From Methanobacteriota archaeon (GTDB lineage: Archaea > Halobacteriota > Syntropharchaeia > DAOWMC01), in contig DAOWMC010000003.1 of the NCBI GenBank assembly GCA_030643285.1, positions 1-16,129 of the forward strand: a stretch of 16,129 nucleotides of DNA. The letters are read 5' to 3'. The notes under the pieces are model-generated. The model saw only the letters and a list, made by a program, of their open reading frames with translations. It was not told where the DNA came from and did not search any database. This document shows, in pieces, positions 5,607-13,506 of this stretch (its first letter is position 1; every line of letters begins with the position of its first letter). A program made the translations under genes and the position numbers.

Positions 5607-8413
5607 ATGAATGAAATTGTAATAAAAGGAGCAAGGGAGCATAATCTTAAAAATATTAATATTAAATTGCCAAGGGATAAGCTAATTGTTATAACCGGTC
5701 TTTCCGGAAGTGGTAAATCGACACTGGCGTTTGATACGATCTATGCAGAGGGGCAGAGAAGGTACGTTGAGAGCCTGAGTGCATATGCAAGGCAGTTTTT
5801 AGGGCAGATGAATAAGCCAGATGTCGATTCAATTGAGGGATTATCCCCTGCAATTTCTATTGAGCAAAAAACGACTTCAAAGAATCCGAGAAGCACAGTA
5901 GGAACGGTAACCGAGATATACGACTATCTGAGGCTTCTTTATGCAAGAATTGGTACCCCACACTGCCCAGAATGCGGTAAAGAAATTCGTCCACAGACTG
6001 CTCAGATGATATCAAAACAAATTTTGCAAACAAAAAGAGGCGAGCGTCTAACTGTACTTTCACCAGTTGTCAGGGGAAAAAAGGGCACCTACGAAAAGTT
6101 ATTTGAAAAGTACCAAAAAGAGGGCTTTGCACGGGTTCGTGTGAATAAAAAGATATACACAACCGATGACGAGGTAATTAAATCAATAAAACTTGATAGA
6201 TACGTAAAGCACTACATCGAAGTCGTTGTAGATCGTCTGGTTGCTGATGATAAAAAACGTCTAAACGAATCACCGAACTTGCACTTAGCCTGTCTTCGGG
6301 TTTTGTAATATTTTTGGATGATGATGAAAACGAGACTCTTTTCTCTGCAAATGCAGCCTGTCCCGACTGTGGTATAAATTTTGAAGAGATGCAGCCAAGA
6401 ATGTTCTCATTCAATAACCCTTTCGGTGCATGCGGGGAGTGTCACGGACTCGGGTTCAGACAGGAATTCGATTCTGACCTTATTATTCCGGATAAGAGTC
6501 TGTCATTGATGGACGGGGCAGTTGCCTGTTACGGTAATGATGGTTGGCGAATGCAACAAATCGCAAGTGTTGCTAAGCATGTTGGTTTTGACATTTTCAC
6601 CCCGGTTAAGGATCTCAAGGAAAAAGACCTTGATGTCGTTTTGTATGGCACAAATAAAAAGATCAGATATAAATATGTTTCAAAGAATCGGGACGCCTCA
6701 TATAACTTTTATGGGGATTTTGAAGGGGTGATCCCTCAGCTCGAACGACTGTACCATCAGACAAAATCCGACTACAGAAGAAAAGAGATGGAAAAATTCA
6801 TGCGAATTCTACCATGCCCAAAATGTGAGGGCAGGCGACTAAAAGATGAGGCGCTGGCAGTAACTTTGGGTGGTAAAAATATAGTTGAAATAGCCGATCT
6901 TTCAATTAACGATTCGATTTCTTTTTTTAACTGTTTGAAATTGGATAAGAACCAGATGATCATTGCAAAACAGGTGCTAAAGGAGATCAATTCGAGGTTA
7001 AAGTTCCTGGATGATGTTGGGCTAAACTATCTTGCGATGTCACGCTCGGCCGGAACATTATCAGGGGGGGAAGCTCAAAGGATCAGGCTTGCCACCCAGA
7101 TCGGATCAAATCTTATGGGAGTTTTATATGTTCTGGATGAGCCTTCAATAGGTTTACATCAGAGGGATAATGACCGGCTGATAGGGACATTGAAGAGGCT
7201 CCGAGACCTTGGAAATACATTGATCGTTGTCGAACATGACGAAGGGATGATGCTCAGTTCGGATCATGTTATTGACCTTGGCCCCGGTGCGGGAATTCAC
7301 GGTGGAGACATCGTATTTGAAGGGGCGCCTGTTAAGTTGAAAAAGTCAGAAAAGTCACTTACAGGTCTGTATCTTTGCGGTAAAAAGAAAATAGATGTCC
7401 CCGACAAAAGAAGAAAGCCAAAGGGATTCATGACCATCGTTGGTGCCTCTGAAAACAACCTGAAAAATATAGATGTTTCGATTCCCGAAAAAGTCTTTAC
7501 AGTTGTCACAGGGGTCTCTGGAAGTGGAAAGTCGACTCTTGTACACGAGATACTTTATAAGGCCTTCATGAGGCGGATTTACAATTCAAAAGATATTCCA
7601 GGATCTCACAAAGATATTCTGGCTGATATCCCAATCGATCGTGTTATCTTAGTCGATCAGAGCCCAATTGGCAGGACACCAAGGAGTAACCCGGCAACTT
7701 ACACCAAAGTTTTTGATGAGATCAGGGAACTATTTGCAAAGACAAAGGAGGCAAAGGTCAGGGGTTATAAGCCCGGAAGATTCTCATTTAACGTATCCGG
7801 TGGAAGATGTGAAAATTGCAGGGGTGACGGGCTTATAAAAATAGAAATGAACTTTTTGCCTGATGTTTATGTTGAGTGCGAGGAGTGTAAAGGTACCAGA
7901 TACAACGATGAGACGCTGAGCGTCACCTATAACGGCAAAAACATCTCGGAAATACTGAATATGACTGTTGAAGAGGCCCATTCATTTTTCGAGAATATTC
8001 CAAAGATAAAGGGGAAACTTCAGACGCTGTATGATGTTGGGCTTGGCTACATTAAACTCGGACAGAGCGCAACGACACTATCTGGCGGTGAGGCCCAGAG
8101 GATTAAACTGACAAGAGAGCTCTCAAAGCGCTCAACAGGACATACCGTTTATATACTGGATGAACCCACAACCGGCCTTCATTTTGATGATGTAAAAAGA
8201 TTGCTTGATGTGCTTCAAAGGCTTGTGGCGAAGGGGAACTCGGTTATCGTAATCGAGCACAATTTAGACGTAATCAAAACGGCAGACTACATAATCGATT
8301 TGGGTCCCGAAGGTGGTGACAATGGCGGAGAGGTTATCGCAAAAGGGACACCAGAAGAGGTGGTACAGGATAAGCATAGTTATACGGGAGATTATTTGAA
8401 AAAGGTTTTGTAA
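5607..8413 (+). pseudogene. uvrA: Excinuclease ABC subunit A, split by a one-base frameshift
   Basis: Two consecutive frames (5607-6308, then continuing in another frame to 8413) together encode about 935 residues, the normal UvrA length. UvrA is the dimeric ABC-type ATPase that finds bulky DNA lesions and loads UvrB. Seen in order: the first Walker [10 protein letters not shown] (residues 31-39); [11 protein letters not shown] with a later CGECHG (first zinc module); the first signature [14 protein letters not shown] and [13 protein letters not shown]. Then come the second Walker [14 protein letters not shown], the second zinc module CENCRGDG with [14 protein letters not shown], and the second signature [15 protein letters not shown] with [13 protein letters not shown]. 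Everything is intact except that one base is missing between the RLNES and ELALSLS segments near 6273. The product as written would stop after 233 residues. The ATG 5607 has AGGA upstream. A sequencing error is as likely as true gene loss. Confidence 0.9.
6270..6277 (+). other. Frameshift site in uvrA
   Basis: The upstream frame reads R-L-N-E-S ending at TCA 6270-6272. The downstream frame resumes at GAA 6275-6277 with E-L-A-L-S-L-S-S-G. Only two bases (CC) stand between, where UvrA proteins have one residue, so a single base is missing from one codon. The upstream frame stops at TAA 6306-6308. No long homopolymer lies exactly at the site; a run of six A is at 6252-6257. Confidence 0.85.
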
Positions 8414-8437
8414 TCACTCCGATCGATTCCAATACTT

Positions 8438-9298
8438 TCACATTTTAATCCCAAGTTCTTCACTTGCTATCCTTAAAAATGGATCCATTGCCGTTAGTTT
8501 CCCTATATGTTCTCTCTCCACCTCAATATAGCCTGCATTGTATGCGGCGCTCAGGCTAATTTTTCCATGCATTAACTCTTCTGCAATTTCTTCTGAAAGC
8601 TCAATTGTAAAATCAGGCTCATCGAGCTTACCCTCTCCACTCAATAATGATCGTTTTACAGTTTGCCCATAGTGCGCCCCTATACCGGCAGACGGTATCT
8701 TGTAGTTGAATCTTATGGTGTCCACTGTTTTAGCGTATTTTTTGGTAAGATATTTCATAAACTCGCCCTCTGTTTCTTCAGTGGCATTCAACCATGTTAC
8801 GAAGAGTTCAATGTCCCATTCACCGGAATCCCTGGCATCTTTTATTTTTTTAACATTTTCTGGCATTTTTTCTTTTGATTTATAACCACATAACGCTTCA
8901 TCCCCTTCATCTATGTTGGGCATCTGTTTCATTGCCTTGCCCAGGTTTCCTGATATTTTAATTCTTCCATCCATCACTCCGTTAGTCCATAGGGACTCCA
9001 CAGAAGATTTACGTAATATTGCATCTTTTGCAATCTCCTCCGTTATCACGCTGGTAAGGTCAGGATACTTATATAAACCTTTTCCACCCGAGATTGAAAC
9101 CTCTATATTGGTTTCAATGTGTGCCACCACATTAGCTTTCGAAATGTCAAAATTGACTTTCATAATACCCATATCCTTGATCCGGTCCTTAAGCTCCTCG
9201 TTGTTTTCGTATATCTCTGAAATGGCTTTCAGATATAATGGAAAGACTTTGGCATCGGATTGCTCTTCTAATATTTTTTTTATCTCTTCAAACACCAT
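8438..9298 (-). CDS. Probable tandem SCP2-like domain protein
   Basis: A 286-residue soluble protein without signal peptide or membrane segments. Two regions look like SCP2-type (sterol carrier protein 2) lipid-binding folds. In the first half an amphipathic ITEEIAKDAI stretch is followed by NGVMDGRIKISGNLGKAMK (ending near residue 126). In the C-terminal part DFTIELSEEIAEELMHGKIS is followed by AAYNAGYIEVEREHIGKL. Both show the pattern of strand, acidic helix, small-residue turn, strand and final helix seen in SCP2 proteins. The middle (about 130-220) is charged and unassigned. Such proteins bind acyl chains or acyl-CoA, so a role in handling hydrophobic substrates is possible, but this is inference from pattern only. 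ATG 9298 has GGGGT upstream. The gene is divergent from the CBS gene and convergent with uvrA. Confidence 0.5.
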   Translation of the reverse strand: MVFEEIKKILEEQSDAKVFPLYLKAISEIYENNEELKDRIKDMGIMKVNFDISKANVVAHIETNIEVSISGGKGLYKYPDLTSVITEEIAKDAILRKSSVESLWTNGVMDGRIKISGNLGKAMKQMPNIDEGDEALCGYKSKEKMPENVKKIKDARDSGEWDIELFVTWLNATEETEGEFMKYLTKKYAKTVDTIRFNYKIPSAGIGAHYGQTVKRSLLSGEGKLDEPDFTIELSEEIAEELMHGKISLSAAYNAGYIEVEREHIGKLTAMDPFLRIASEELGIKM

Positions 9299-9342
9299 TT
9301 GTTTACCCCATCTTCTTTTTCACTCAACCAAAATTAGGGTGC

Positions 9343-9350
9343 ATATTAAA
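9343..9350 (-). promoter_or_regulatory. TATA-like box of the SCP2-like gene
   Basis: On the reverse strand TTTAATAT (9350-9343) lies about 48 bases before the ATG, giving a predicted start near 9320. The leader of about 20 bases contains GGGGT at 9310-9306. Confidence 0.3.
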
Positions 9351-9458
9351 TTTATTGATATTATTCACATATCTTATGTAACATCATAATTAATCTATCG
9401 TATTTTGTTTGATTTTGGTCACCTTACGTAACCACAACCCATAATACAAATAATGACC

Positions 9459-9473
9459 TATATATATTGAGGG
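9459..9473 (+). promoter_or_regulatory. TATA-rich element and ribosome binding site before the CBS gene
   Basis: TATATATATT at 9459-9468 is followed directly by GAGGG (9469-9473), seven bases before ATG 9481. If this is the TATA box the transcript would start at about the ATG and lose the ribosome binding site. The true box may therefore be the weaker ATAATACAAATA stretch near 9441-9452. The architecture is ambiguous. Confidence 0.3.
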
Positions 9474-9480
9474 TTGTAGA

Positions 9481-10614
9481 ATGGAAATCAAAGATATAAT
9501 ATCGGATCAATATAAAAAATTAGATGCAGAAGAGACTCTATCGCATGCGTTATCACTTTTTGGAGGGGATGAGGATGATACAAATGTGCTGCTGGTCTTT
9601 AAGGATAAAAAATTTGCTGGTATCGTTTCACAAAGAATGATACTCAGGTCAAAAAGAGACCCTGCCGAGAAGATAAGAACTCTATTAAAGCCATCTCCAA
9701 AAGTATCAAGTGAGGATAAGATATTTCACATTGCCAAATTAATGTTCGAAAACGAACTGAGGTACATACCTATTTTTGATAACTCGGATATATTAGGGGT
9801 TGTGAGAGATGAAGATGTTTTGAACATGATGAGTCAGACCGAGTTTGGCGATGAAAAGATAAAAGAGTTCATGACTGAAGAATTGATAACAGCCGATGAA
9901 GATGATACCATTGCATCTGTAATTAATATTTTCAGAGAGAATGGAATAACCAGAATGCCTGTTTTGTCTGGGGATAAGTTGGTTGGTATGGTAACAATGC
10001 ATGACTTTATAAAGGTCATCGTTCCGAAAAATAGGCCGACTTCCGGTTCAATGACCCCAGATAAAAGACCTTTGCTCGGATTACCTGTTAAAAGTATAAT
10101 GTCCGAAGATGTAGTCACGATAAAACCGGATGATACGATTAAAAATGCAGTTAAAAGTATGATTGAATTGGGTATTTCAGGTTTGATTGTCAGCGAAAAC
10201 GGTTTCATGGATGGTATCGCTACAAAGACTGATCTGTTGAGTGCGATATCACGGATGGGCCAGGAGGAGAAGGACTTTTATGTGCAGTTTTCAGGAGAGA
10301 TAACAACTGATACGAATGACATCGCCTCAGGGCTCGATAAATTCACATCCAAGTTTGAAAAATATTTGGAAAAAGGGATTTTACATGTATACTTCAAACA
10401 TCATGGGCAGACACATAATAATGTTCCACTGGTGTTATGCAAAATTAAAATAAGCTCCCCAAAGGGTTCTTTTGTAGGAAAAGGCGAGGGTTGGGGAGAA
10501 GATGCTGCATTCCACATAGCACTCGATCATGTTGAGCGGCATATTCTAAAGATGAAAGGGATAGCCAAGGAGAAATGGGCTGAAAAGAGATTACTGGATA
10601 AGATAAGCTTTTAA
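9481..10614 (+). CDS. Four-CBS-domain protein with C-terminal ribosome-hibernation-like domain
   Basis: A 377-residue cytosolic protein. Residues 1-55 form a degenerate first CBS domain and 65-120 the second (ending GVVRDEDVLNMM). KEFMTEELITADEDDTI to TMHDFIKVI (about 128-180) is the third and PVKSIMSEDVVTIKPDDTI to ATKTDLLSAI (about 202-256) the fourth. CBS pairs usually bind AMP, ATP or SAM as sensors. After a short linker, residues about 268-365 no longer look like CBS. They contain a helix DIASGLDKFTSKFEKYLEKG, a strand pattern LHVYFKHHG, VPLVLCKIKISSP and FVGKGEGWG, and then DAAFHIALDHVERHILKMK. That order and the final Ala-His-Ile-Ala-Leu helix resemble the S30AE/HPF (YfiA) ribosome hibernation fold. 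A nucleotide-gated translation silencer is a reasonable hypothesis. GAGGG precedes the ATG. Confidence 0.8.
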   Translation: MEIKDIISDQYKKLDAEETLSHALSLFGGDEDDTNVLLVFKDKKFAGIVSQRMILRSKRDPAEKIRTLLKPSPKVSSEDKIFHIAKLMFENELRYIPIFDNSDILGVVRDEDVLNMMSQTEFGDEKIKEFMTEELITADEDDTIASVINIFRENGITRMPVLSGDKLVGMVTMHDFIKVIVPKNRPTSGSMTPDKRPLLGLPVKSIMSEDVVTIKPDDTIKNAVKSMIELGISGLIVSENGFMDGIATKTDLLSAISRMGQEEKDFYVQFSGEITTDTNDIASGLDKFTSKFEKYLEKGILHVYFKHHGQTHNNVPLVLCKIKISSPKGSFVGKGEGWGEDAAFHIALDHVERHILKMKGIAKEKWAEKRLLDKISF

Positions 10615-11645
10615 TTTTTCCTGAATCCTTTCTTATCCGAATATTTTCTGATCAGGTTGCTTATCTCGTCGCTATACCATCCCTTCTTTATGAAAAGGGG
10701 ATATATCGGAAGTCTTTCCTTCAGGTTTATCCCCTGCATCATCTCCATCAGTTTTCTCTGGCTTGGCCATTCTGATTCAGGGTTTATGTAATCGATTGTC
10801 TGTTCTGATACACCCCCAAGATCAGATGCGCCGCATAAAACAAGTTCGTATGGTGAGGTAAGGTTTGGTGGTACCTGTATGTGTACCTCTTTTGGAAGAA
10901 TCTCATGAGCAATTGCCACCGTCTTTTTAATATCGTCAAAAGAAGGTGGGGGACACTCGCTCATTTTTGTGCCAGGTTTTGGGGTAAAAGGTTGTATTAT
11001 GATCTCCTGTATGTGTCCATATCTAACGTGCAAATCTCCTATCTTCAAAAGTGAATCGATCCTATCTTCCCAGGACTCTCCGATTCCTATCAAAATACCT
11101 GTGGTAAAGGGAATATTTAATTTTCCGGCATCACATATTGTTTGAATTCTTTTCTTTGGATCTTTACCGGGTGACCTTTCATGAATGCTAAGGGTGGCAG
11201 TCGTCTCAAGCATCAGACCCATAGATGCATTTAATGGCTTTAGCAATTCAAGTTCATCATAGCTCAAGAGTCCCATGTTGCTGTGGGGAAGGAGTCCCGA
11301 ATCGATCGCCATCTTACTCAGATCCACCAGATAATCAACCATTTTGGAATATCCCAGATCACCCAACCATTCTTTAAATTTCGGGATCTCTTCAGGACGT
11401 TCTCCAAATGTAAATAACGCTTCAGTTGCACTTTTATTCTTTCCCAGTATTCCTTTAACATCTTCTTTTGATAACAGATACGCTTCTCCAGCATCTATTG
11501 GCTGCCTGAATCCGCAATATTGACACCTGTTTCTGCAAACATTTGTTACCGGTATGAATATGTTGCGGGAAAATGTGACACAATCAGGGATATTTGTGGG
11601 TAATTTTTTTGAGTGGATTATATCCTTTATAAGTTTTCTATCCAT
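10611..11645 (-). CDS. cofG: FO synthase subunit CofG (radical SAM)
   Basis: A 344-residue radical SAM enzyme. The cluster motif CRNRCQYCGF (Cys37, Cys41, Cys44) follows IPVTNV, as in CofG/CofH. ALFTFGERPEEIPKF, LPHSNMGLLSYDEL, GLMLETTA, HERSPGKDP and the C-terminal ASDLGGVSEQTIDYINPESEWP are diagnostic of CofG. With CofH it builds the 7,8-didemethyl-8-hydroxy-5-deazariboflavin chromophore of coenzyme F420 from tyrosine and a ribityl pyrimidine. Length and motifs are normal. ATG 11645 has GTGATGAG upstream, a partial match to the archaeal ribosome binding site. It lies 75 bases downstream of etfB in the same direction, with no obvious TATA box or T-rich terminator between, so it may share the operon transcript. 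Its stop codon overlaps that of the convergent CBS gene. cofH is not in the window. Confidence 0.95.
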   Translation of the reverse strand: MDRKLIKDIIHSKKLPTNIPDCVTFSRNIFIPVTNVCRNRCQYCGFRQPIDAGEAYLLSKEDVKGILGKNKSATEALFTFGERPEEIPKFKEWLGDLGYSKMVDYLVDLSKMAIDSGLLPHSNMGLLSYDELELLKPLNASMGLMLETTATLSIHERSPGKDPKKRIQTICDAGKLNIPFTTGILIGIGESWEDRIDSLLKIGDLHVRYGHIQEIIIQPFTPKPGTKMSECPPPSFDDIKKTVAIAHEILPKEVHIQVPPNLTSPYELVLCGASDLGGVSEQTIDYINPESEWPSQRKLMEMMQGINLKERLPIYPLFIKKGWYSDEISNLIRKYSDKKGFRKN

Positions 11646-11720
11646 ATCTCATCACATCAAATGCAGTGTGCTTTTTGTGTATTAGTATCTGTGAAATTAT
11701 TGCCTTTGAAGGTGACTTAG

Positions 11721-12518
11721 CTAAACCACTTTATCCACCCTCAGCTTTAAGGCCAATGCCACACCTATTTCTTGTGCATCTTGCCCTTCTATAAAATTGC
11801 ACTTCCTATCCCAGACCGGAGGATATAACTTTAGCAACTTTATCTGGTCTGTTTGAGAAAGATCAACCTTCAGATCACTTGCACAAAGTGTTGTAATCGG
11901 TTTATTCTGAACAGCTTTAATCTCTTTTATCCCTGCATACCGAAGATCACCAAGTTCGTTACTTACCGTGACAAGACTCGGAATTGGTGCTTTAATCACT
12001 TCATACCCGTTGGGAAGTACCCGCTCCACGATTACGCCATCCTCTCTCAGTTCAACTTTTCTTGCAAGCGTAACTGATGGAATCTTTAAAATCTCTGAAA
12101 TACCCGGGCCCACCTGTGCAGCATTCCAGTCCGAGGCCTGTCTCCCCGTTAAGACAAGATCATATGTTCCGATTCTTTTGATTGCAGAAGATAGTGTAAT
12201 GGCAGTCCAGTATGGGTCAAGGCCTTCAAAGCTGTTATCTTCAAGGAGTATAAGTTCATCAGCACCTACTGCAAGGGATTTTCTTAATACGGGCTTTGCC
12301 AGACGTTTTCCCATGCTCAGCACAGTTACCTTACAAGCAGCCTCATCTTTTATACGAAGTGCAGCCTCAAGCGCATTTTCATCAAAAGGACTCATTACAG
12401 GTGGAATGCCCTTTGGGATAACCTTTTTCGACTCTGAATCAACCTCAAAAGCTGAAGGAGGGCCTTCGGGGTCTGGCACCTGTTTCACACAAACGATAAT
12501 ATTTAGTCCTTCCTTCAT
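11721..12518 (-). CDS. etfB: Electron transfer flavoprotein beta subunit
   Basis: A 265-residue EtfB. The N-terminal strand NIIVCVKQVPDP, the SPFDENALEAALRIKD motif (residues 43-58) and GRQASDWNAAQVGP (125-138) are the family landmarks. The last forms the AMP or second-flavin pocket. Its AQVGP ending resembles EtfB proteins of bifurcating systems more than the mitochondrial type, but the DGDT usually seen before it is replaced by DWNA, so bifurcation cannot be claimed. With EtfA it forms the heterodimer that carries electrons between a flavin dehydrogenase and an acceptor. The ATG overlaps the etfA stop codon (ATGA), which implies translational coupling and equal synthesis. It is the last gene of the four-gene redox operon. 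Confidence 0.93.
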   Translation of the reverse strand: MKEGLNIIVCVKQVPDPEGPPSAFEVDSESKKVIPKGIPPVMSPFDENALEAALRIKDEAACKVTVLSMGKRLAKPVLRKSLAVGADELILLEDNSFEGLDPYWTAITLSSAIKRIGTYDLVLTGRQASDWNAAQVGPGISEILKIPSVTLARKVELREDGVIVERVLPNGYEVIKAPIPSLVTVSNELGDLRYAGIKEIKAVQNKPITTLCASDLKVDLSQTDQIKLLKLYPPVWDRKCNFIEGQDAQEIGVALALKLRVDKVV

Positions 12519-13504
12519 TTAAGCTCCCCCAGTTTCTTTATGAATGCCGGTAGAATATCTTTATAGTCACCAACAACCCCATAATGGGCTACCTTGAATA
12601 TATTTGCTTTTGAATCTTTATTTATGGCCACAATGCGCTTTGATTCTGACATTCCGGCAAGGTGCTGGCTTGCCCCGGATATACCAACCGCTATGTAAAG
12701 ATTGGGAGTTACGATCTTTCCGGTCAGACCTACCTGATGTGTTGAGGGGGCCCACCCTAAATCACAGGGAGGCCTACTTGCACCTACTGCCCCACCCAAA
12801 AGCTTTGAAAGCTCTTCTATCTGTTCAAACCCATCAGGGCCGCCAATTCCCCGTCCGCCACTTACGATGATATCCGCATCTTCAAGTTTGATTCCTGTAG
12901 CTTCTTCTTTCACCTTTTCAATTACAGTGGTTCTGATTATGAGTTCATCAATCTCTGTGTCAAACTCGATAACCTCTCCTTTTCTGTTCTCATCGTAAGC
13001 TATAGGGGACATTGTCTTTGATCTGACTGTTACGATCTGGGGTTTTACCTCGCATACATAAACCGCCAGGGCGTTGCCCCCATACACTGGCTTTGTCTGA
13101 AGGAGGAGTTTTGTATCCTGATCGATTGACAGATCGATACAATCGGTGGTCAGCCTCGTCTTCAGTCTAAAGGATAGTCTTGGAGCAAGGTCCCGTCCAA
13201 CTGAAGTTTGTCCAAATAAAATAATGTCCGGATTCAACGCTTCGCATAGTCTTTCAAGAACTGTTGTACATGCGTCACCGTTATAACTTTTAAGTAGCGG
13301 ATCATCAATAACATAGACCTTGTCAGGGCCAAAATAGACAAGTTCATCTGCAATTCTTTTGATGTCACTTCCTAAAACCACTGTAAGTAGCTCTACACCC
13401 AAATCATCGGCAAGTTTTCTTCCAACCTGAAGTAGCTCTAACGTGATTGGTGCGATATTTTCCTCTACTTCGCAAAAGACCAGTACACCTCTATACTCAT
13501 CCAT
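12515..13504 (-). CDS. etfA: Electron transfer flavoprotein alpha subunit
   Basis: A 329-residue EtfA with a normal N-terminal alpha/beta domain (from GVLVFCEVEENIAP) and the C-terminal FAD-binding domain. The domain is marked by SGGRGIGGPDGFEQIEEL (215-232), ASRPPCDLGW with Arg244, and HQVGLTGKIV. GISGASQHLAGM (274-285) and IVAINKDSKANIFKVAHYGVVGDY complete it. It lacks the N-terminal ferredoxin domain present in some clostridial lactate- or caffeate-linked EtfA proteins. The clusters needed for low-potential transfer would have to come from the neighbouring Fe-S protein. It starts two bases after the stop of the Fe-S gene and overlaps etfB by four bases. The operon context, an FAD oxidoreductase plus an HdrD-like subunit, suggests a dedicated rather than a general ETF. 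Confidence 0.95.
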   Translation of the reverse strand: MDEYRGVLVFCEVEENIAPITLELLQVGRKLADDLGVELLTVVLGSDIKRIADELVYFGPDKVYVIDDPLLKSYNGDACTTVLERLCEALNPDIILFGQTSVGRDLAPRLSFRLKTRLTTDCIDLSIDQDTKLLLQTKPVYGGNALAVYVCEVKPQIVTVRSKTMSPIAYDENRKGEVIEFDTEIDELIIRTTVIEKVKEEATGIKLEDADIIVSGGRGIGGPDGFEQIEELSKLLGGAVGASRPPCDLGWAPSTHQVGLTGKIVTPNLYIAVGISGASQHLAGMSESKRIVAINKDSKANIFKVAHYGVVGDYKDILPAFIKKLGELK

Positions 13505-13506
13505 CT

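Noticed and set aside
6270..6310. Programmed frameshift in uvrA
   Set aside because: No slippery heptamer or stimulatory structure is visible at the site, and UvrA is not known to use frameshifting; a deletion or sequencing error is simpler.
11968..12522. Forward open frame opposite etfB
   Set aside because: Overlaps the whole of a clear EtfB gene, with Ser-rich translation and no conserved motif; a shadow frame.
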